Positions 5,464-8,056 of a DNA stretch of 8,056 nucleotides are shown here, piece after piece. The DNA is from Christiangramia sp. Lineage in GTDB: Bacteria > Bacteroidota > Bacteroidia > Flavobacteriales > Flavobacteriaceae. Within the stretch, counting starts at the first letter, position 1, and every line of letters starts with the position of its first letter. The stretch is from assembly GCA_024644145.1 (NCBI GenBank), contig JAHELO010000059.1:1-8056 (forward strand). The letters are read 5' to 3'. The notes beneath the pieces were generated by a model, which saw only the letters and a list, made by a program, of their open reading frames with translations, had not been told where the DNA came from and did not search any database. The translations under genes were made by a program, and so were the position numbers.

Positions 5464-7167
5464 ATGCAGTTAATTGATTGGATCATTCTAGGCGGCACAA
5501 TTGCCTTTATCGTTTGGTACGGAGTTTACAAATCCAGAGGAAGTAAAAATGTTCAGGACTACATAGGCGGAGGTAAAAACGCTAAATGGTGGACCGTAGG
5601 CCTCTCGGTTATGGCAACCCAGGCTAGTGCCATTACCTTTCTCTCCACACCGGGACAGGCGTTTCACGATGGTATGGGATTCGTACAATTCTATTTTGGA
5701 TTACCTGTTGCTATGGTAATTGTATGTATGGTATTTATCCCCATCTATCACAGGTTAAATGTTTATACGGCCTACGAATATCTGGAATCCAGGTTCGACA
5801 GGAAAACCAGGACCTTAACTGCAATTCTTTTTCTTATACAGCGAGGCCTCGCAGCGGGAATCACAATATTCGCACCGGCAATAGTCCTCTCTGCAGTTTT
5901 GGGGTGGAATCTTACCTATCTCACTACCATTATAGGGGTTCTGGTGATCATTTATACAGTTTCTGGAGGCACAAAGGCTGTAAACGTAACCCATAAGCAA
6001 CAAATGGCAGTGATCATGACCGGGATGATAGTAGCATTTTTTATTATCATGAGCTACCTTCCAGATTCGGTAGGTTTTACGAATGCCCTGGAGATCGCCG
6101 GAACAGGCGGAAAAATGGACATCCTGGATTATTCTTTCGATTTTGAAAACCGGTATACCTTATGGAGTGGTCTTATTGGGGGAAGCTTTTTAGCCCTCTC
6201 CTATTTTGGGACAGATCAAAGCCAGGTACAAAGGTATCTTACCGGTGGCTCTGTAAAAGAAAGCCAGATGGGGATGATATTTAATGGCCTGCTCAAGGTA
6301 CCCCTCCAGTTTTTTATATTACTGGTAGGCGTTATGGTATTTGTTTTCTATCAATTTAATACTGCCCCGCTTAACTTTAATCCTGCAGCTACCGAAACAG
6401 TGCTGAATTCTGACTATTCTGAACAATATCAGGACCTAATGTTAAAAAATGAGGAAATTCAGGCGCGAAAACAGCACATTAGTCTTGATTATGCTGAAAA
6501 CAAGGCAAATTATTCAGAAGCGCAAACAGCAGATTTTCAACAGGAGTATTTGCAGCTGGAAGCTCAACAAAAACAGGTTCGGGAAGAAGCCAGAAGTTTT
6601 ATAGATGCATCTGATGAGGAGGCAGAAAGTAATGATAAGGATTATGTATTTATTCATTTTATACTGAATAATCTTCCTAAAGGTTTTATAGGTTTGTTAC
6701 TGGCTGTTATCCTTTCAGCAGCAATGTCATCTACCGCATCAGAGCTTAATGCACTTGCTTCTACCACGGTAATAGACCTCTATAAACGCAACCATTCAGT
6801 CCCTAAAAGTGAAGAACATTATCTTGCGGCTTCCAAATGGTTCACCTTGATGTGGGGACTAATAGCTATTGCCTTTGCGAGTCTGGCCGATCTTTTTGAC
6901 AATCTCATACAATTGGTGAATATTATAGGAAGTTTGTTCTACGGTAATGTCCTGGGAATTTTCCTGCTCGCCTTCTTTATAAAATTCGTAAAAAGCAATG
7001 CTGTATTTATTGCCGCAATAATTACTCAGGCTGTCATATTCCTTGTTTTTGAACTCGAACTAATGCCATACCTGTGGCTAAATGTGGTGGGATGCGTTCT
7101 TGTAATTGTAATCGCATTCAGTATACAATATTTTAGTGGTCATAAACGAGAACATAAATTATCATGA
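5464..7167 (+). CDS. Sodium:solute symporter (SSS family, SLC5-like)
   Basis: Na+-driven importer in the inner membrane, 567 residues with about 13 hydrophobic helices (near 4-22, 43-62, 74-95, 120-144, 150-167, 180-199, 234-250, 279-298, 406-424, 456-474, 483-507, 511-529, 536-555), the normal number for the family. Family features: SVMATQASAITFL (48-60) in the first core helix, YTVSGGTKAV (164-173), YFGTDQSQVQRYLTGGS (247-263) and LSAAMSSTASELNA (417-430). Aligned by eye to vSGLT, A51, A54, A419, S422 and S423 fall on the Na2 sodium site, so sodium coupling looks intact. Unusual is a hydrophilic stretch at about 299-396, rich in Gln and Glu, in the periplasmic loop between core helices 7 and 8. 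The substrate is not readable; the neighbouring deacetylase and oxidoreductase suggest a sugar or sugar derivative. ATG at 5464 is one base after the small gene, and the stop overlaps the oxidoreductase start by four bases. Confidence 0.93.
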   Translation: MQLIDWIILGGTIAFIVWYGVYKSRGSKNVQDYIGGGKNAKWWTVGLSVMATQASAITFLSTPGQAFHDGMGFVQFYFGLPVAMVIVCMVFIPIYHRLNVYTAYEYLESRFDRKTRTLTAILFLIQRGLAAGITIFAPAIVLSAVLGWNLTYLTTIIGVLVIIYTVSGGTKAVNVTHKQQMAVIMTGMIVAFFIIMSYLPDSVGFTNALEIAGTGGKMDILDYSFDFENRYTLWSGLIGGSFLALSYFGTDQSQVQRYLTGGSVKESQMGMIFNGLLKVPLQFFILLVGVMVFVFYQFNTAPLNFNPAATETVLNSDYSEQYQDLMLKNEEIQARKQHISLDYAENKANYSEAQTADFQQEYLQLEAQQKQVREEARSFIDASDEEAESNDKDYVFIHFILNNLPKGFIGLLLAVILSAAMSSTASELNALASTTVIDLYKRNHSVPKSEEHYLAASKWFTLMWGLIAIAFASLADLFDNLIQLVNIIGSLFYGNVLGIFLLAFFIKFVKSNAVFIAAIITQAVIFLVFELELMPYLWLNVVGCVLVIVIAFSIQYFSGHKREHKLS

Positions 7168-8056
7168 AAAAGAAGGTGAAATGGGGAATTATAGGTCTCG
7201 GAAAGATCGCCAATAAATTTGCCAGGGATCTTGCAGAGGTTAAAGATGCTGAACTCTATGCAGTAGCCAGCAGGAACCGGGATAAGGCATTGGATTTCTC
7301 TAGAGAACATCAGGCTGAAGTAGCGTATGGCTCTTATATTCAGTTAATGGAAGATAAACATGTAGAGGTGATCTATATAGCAACACCGCATGTTTTTCAT
7401 TATGAACTTACCATGGACTGTATCCGGAAGGGGAAAGCTGTCCTTTGTGAAAAACCTTTCGCAATTAATACAGAGCAGGCAAATAATATGATAAGCCTGG
7501 CCAAAGAAAAAAAAATCTTTTTGATGGAAGCCTTATGGACAAGGTTTTTACCACATTTTGATCTGGTTATCAGTAAAGTGAATTCAGGAGAGCTGGGAAG
7601 AATAAAGTCTGTAAAGATAGATTTTGGTTTTCCCGCTCCATTTGATGCAGATAAACGTCTTTTCAATAAAACCCTGGGTGGTGGGAGTCTTTTGGATATA
7701 GGTATCTATCCGGTATTTATGGCTTATTCCCTGATGGGAAAACCTGAAAGAATAAATGCCAAGGCTGAATTTACTGAAACCGGTGTGGATGCCAGTTGCG
7801 ATATTAGATTCATATATAAGGATGGTAGAGAAGCTGAACTTTATTCCACATTCCTAAAGAAAACACCAACTATTGCCGAGATTGAAATGGAACGAGGAAA
7901 GATGATTCTAAATACCAGATTTCATGAACCTACCTCTGTACAAATCATTTCAGAAGATAAGGAAGAAACGATAGACTTTGGCGTTCAGACCACCGGATAT
8001 AATTATGAAGCTGAGCATGTTACAAAAATGCTGCAAGAGGGAAAGACAGAAAGCGA
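7164..8056 (+). CDS. Gfo/Idh/MocA-family NAD(P)-dependent oxidoreductase (3' partial)
   Basis: Cytosolic dehydrogenase, probably acting on a sugar, polyol or related diol. The frame starts at the ATG inside the symporter stop (ATGA) and is open to the window edge; 297 residues are visible and perhaps 25-35 are missing. N-terminal Rossmann fold: GIIGLGKIA (8-16) for the dinucleotide, then IATPHVFHYE (72-81) and the family EKP at 96-98 with catalytic K97. The C-terminal domain has MEALWTRF (121-128), LGGGSLLDIGIYP (171-183) and the end motif GYNYEAEHV. The usual Asp-x-x-x-His is D178-x-x-x-Y182 here. This Tyr version, with the MEAxWTRF motif, is typical of the dimeric dihydrodiol dehydrogenase/xylose dehydrogenase branch and also of glucose-fructose oxidoreductase, where Lys and Tyr are the catalytic pair. 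No signal peptide is present. Substrate and cofactor preference are unknown. It is the last visible gene of the coupled cluster. Confidence 0.93.
   Translation, partial: MKKKVKWGIIGLGKIANKFARDLAEVKDAELYAVASRNRDKALDFSREHQAEVAYGSYIQLMEDKHVEVIYIATPHVFHYELTMDCIRKGKAVLCEKPFAINTEQANNMISLAKEKKIFLMEALWTRFLPHFDLVISKVNSGELGRIKSVKIDFGFPAPFDADKRLFNKTLGGGSLLDIGIYPVFMAYSLMGKPERINAKAEFTETGVDASCDIRFIYKDGREAELYSTFLKKTPTIAEIEMERGKMILNTRFHEPTSVQIISEDKEETIDFGVQTTGYNYEAEHVTKMLQEGKTES

Noticed and set aside
5724..5996. Second + strand frame of 90 residues inside the symporter gene
   Set aside because: Overlaps conserved symporter helices in another frame; composition is low in typical protein character and no start context supports it.
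1..8056. CRISPR array, phage, IS element or tRNA
   Set aside because: No regularly spaced repeats, terminal inverted repeats, transposase/integrase motifs or tRNA-like cloverleaf sequence were seen; the genes fill the window almost without gaps.

Overview
The window looks like a piece of chromosome from a marine-type member of the Flavobacteriaceae (Bacteroidota), broadly Gramella/Christiangramia-like. This is an inference from moderately low GC, start codons preceded by A/T-rich stretches rather than Shine-Dalgarno sequences, promoter-like TAnnTTTG motifs, a Bacteroidota-style lipoprotein and large secreted PIG-L protein, and the gene content. No database search was possible, so genus is not claimed. 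All recognised genes lie on the + strand and fill almost the whole window; there is no gene-free stretch above 300 bases, no RNA gene, no mobile element and no CRISPR array.

Region 1 (1-2794) is a tight block of four genes. It starts with the 3' part of a UbiA-family prenyltransferase of the (di)geranylgeranylglyceryl-phosphate synthase type, which runs in from outside the window. A Maf nucleotide pyrophosphatase of the YhdE (dTTP/UTP) type follows, then a lipoprotein of unknown function and a very short MscS-like mechanosensitive channel. The lipoprotein stop and the channel start share one base.

Region 2 (2866-8056) is a second cluster: a secreted, roughly 829-residue PIG-L deacetylase with a C-terminal amidotransferase-like domain, a previously unlisted 35-residue single-span membrane protein, a 13-helix sodium:solute symporter (SSS family) and a Gfo/Idh/MocA oxidoreductase that runs off the right edge. 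The junctions are a one-base overlap (TAATG), a one-base gap (TGATATG) and a four-base overlap (ATGA), so these genes are very probably one translationally coupled operon. A flavobacterial-type promoter candidate lies just before the PIG-L ATG at 2866 and argues against an upstream TTG start at 2830.

The simplest reading of region 2 is a small acyl-sugar utilisation or salvage module: N-deacylation outside the inner membrane, Na+-driven import of the product, and NAD(P)-dependent oxidation in the cytosol. The substrate cannot be read from sequence. The most interesting item is the 35-residue membrane peptide, whose position suggests it may be a small partner subunit of the symporter. Nothing else points to a wholly new system; most of the window is ordinary flavobacterial core or near-core genome.
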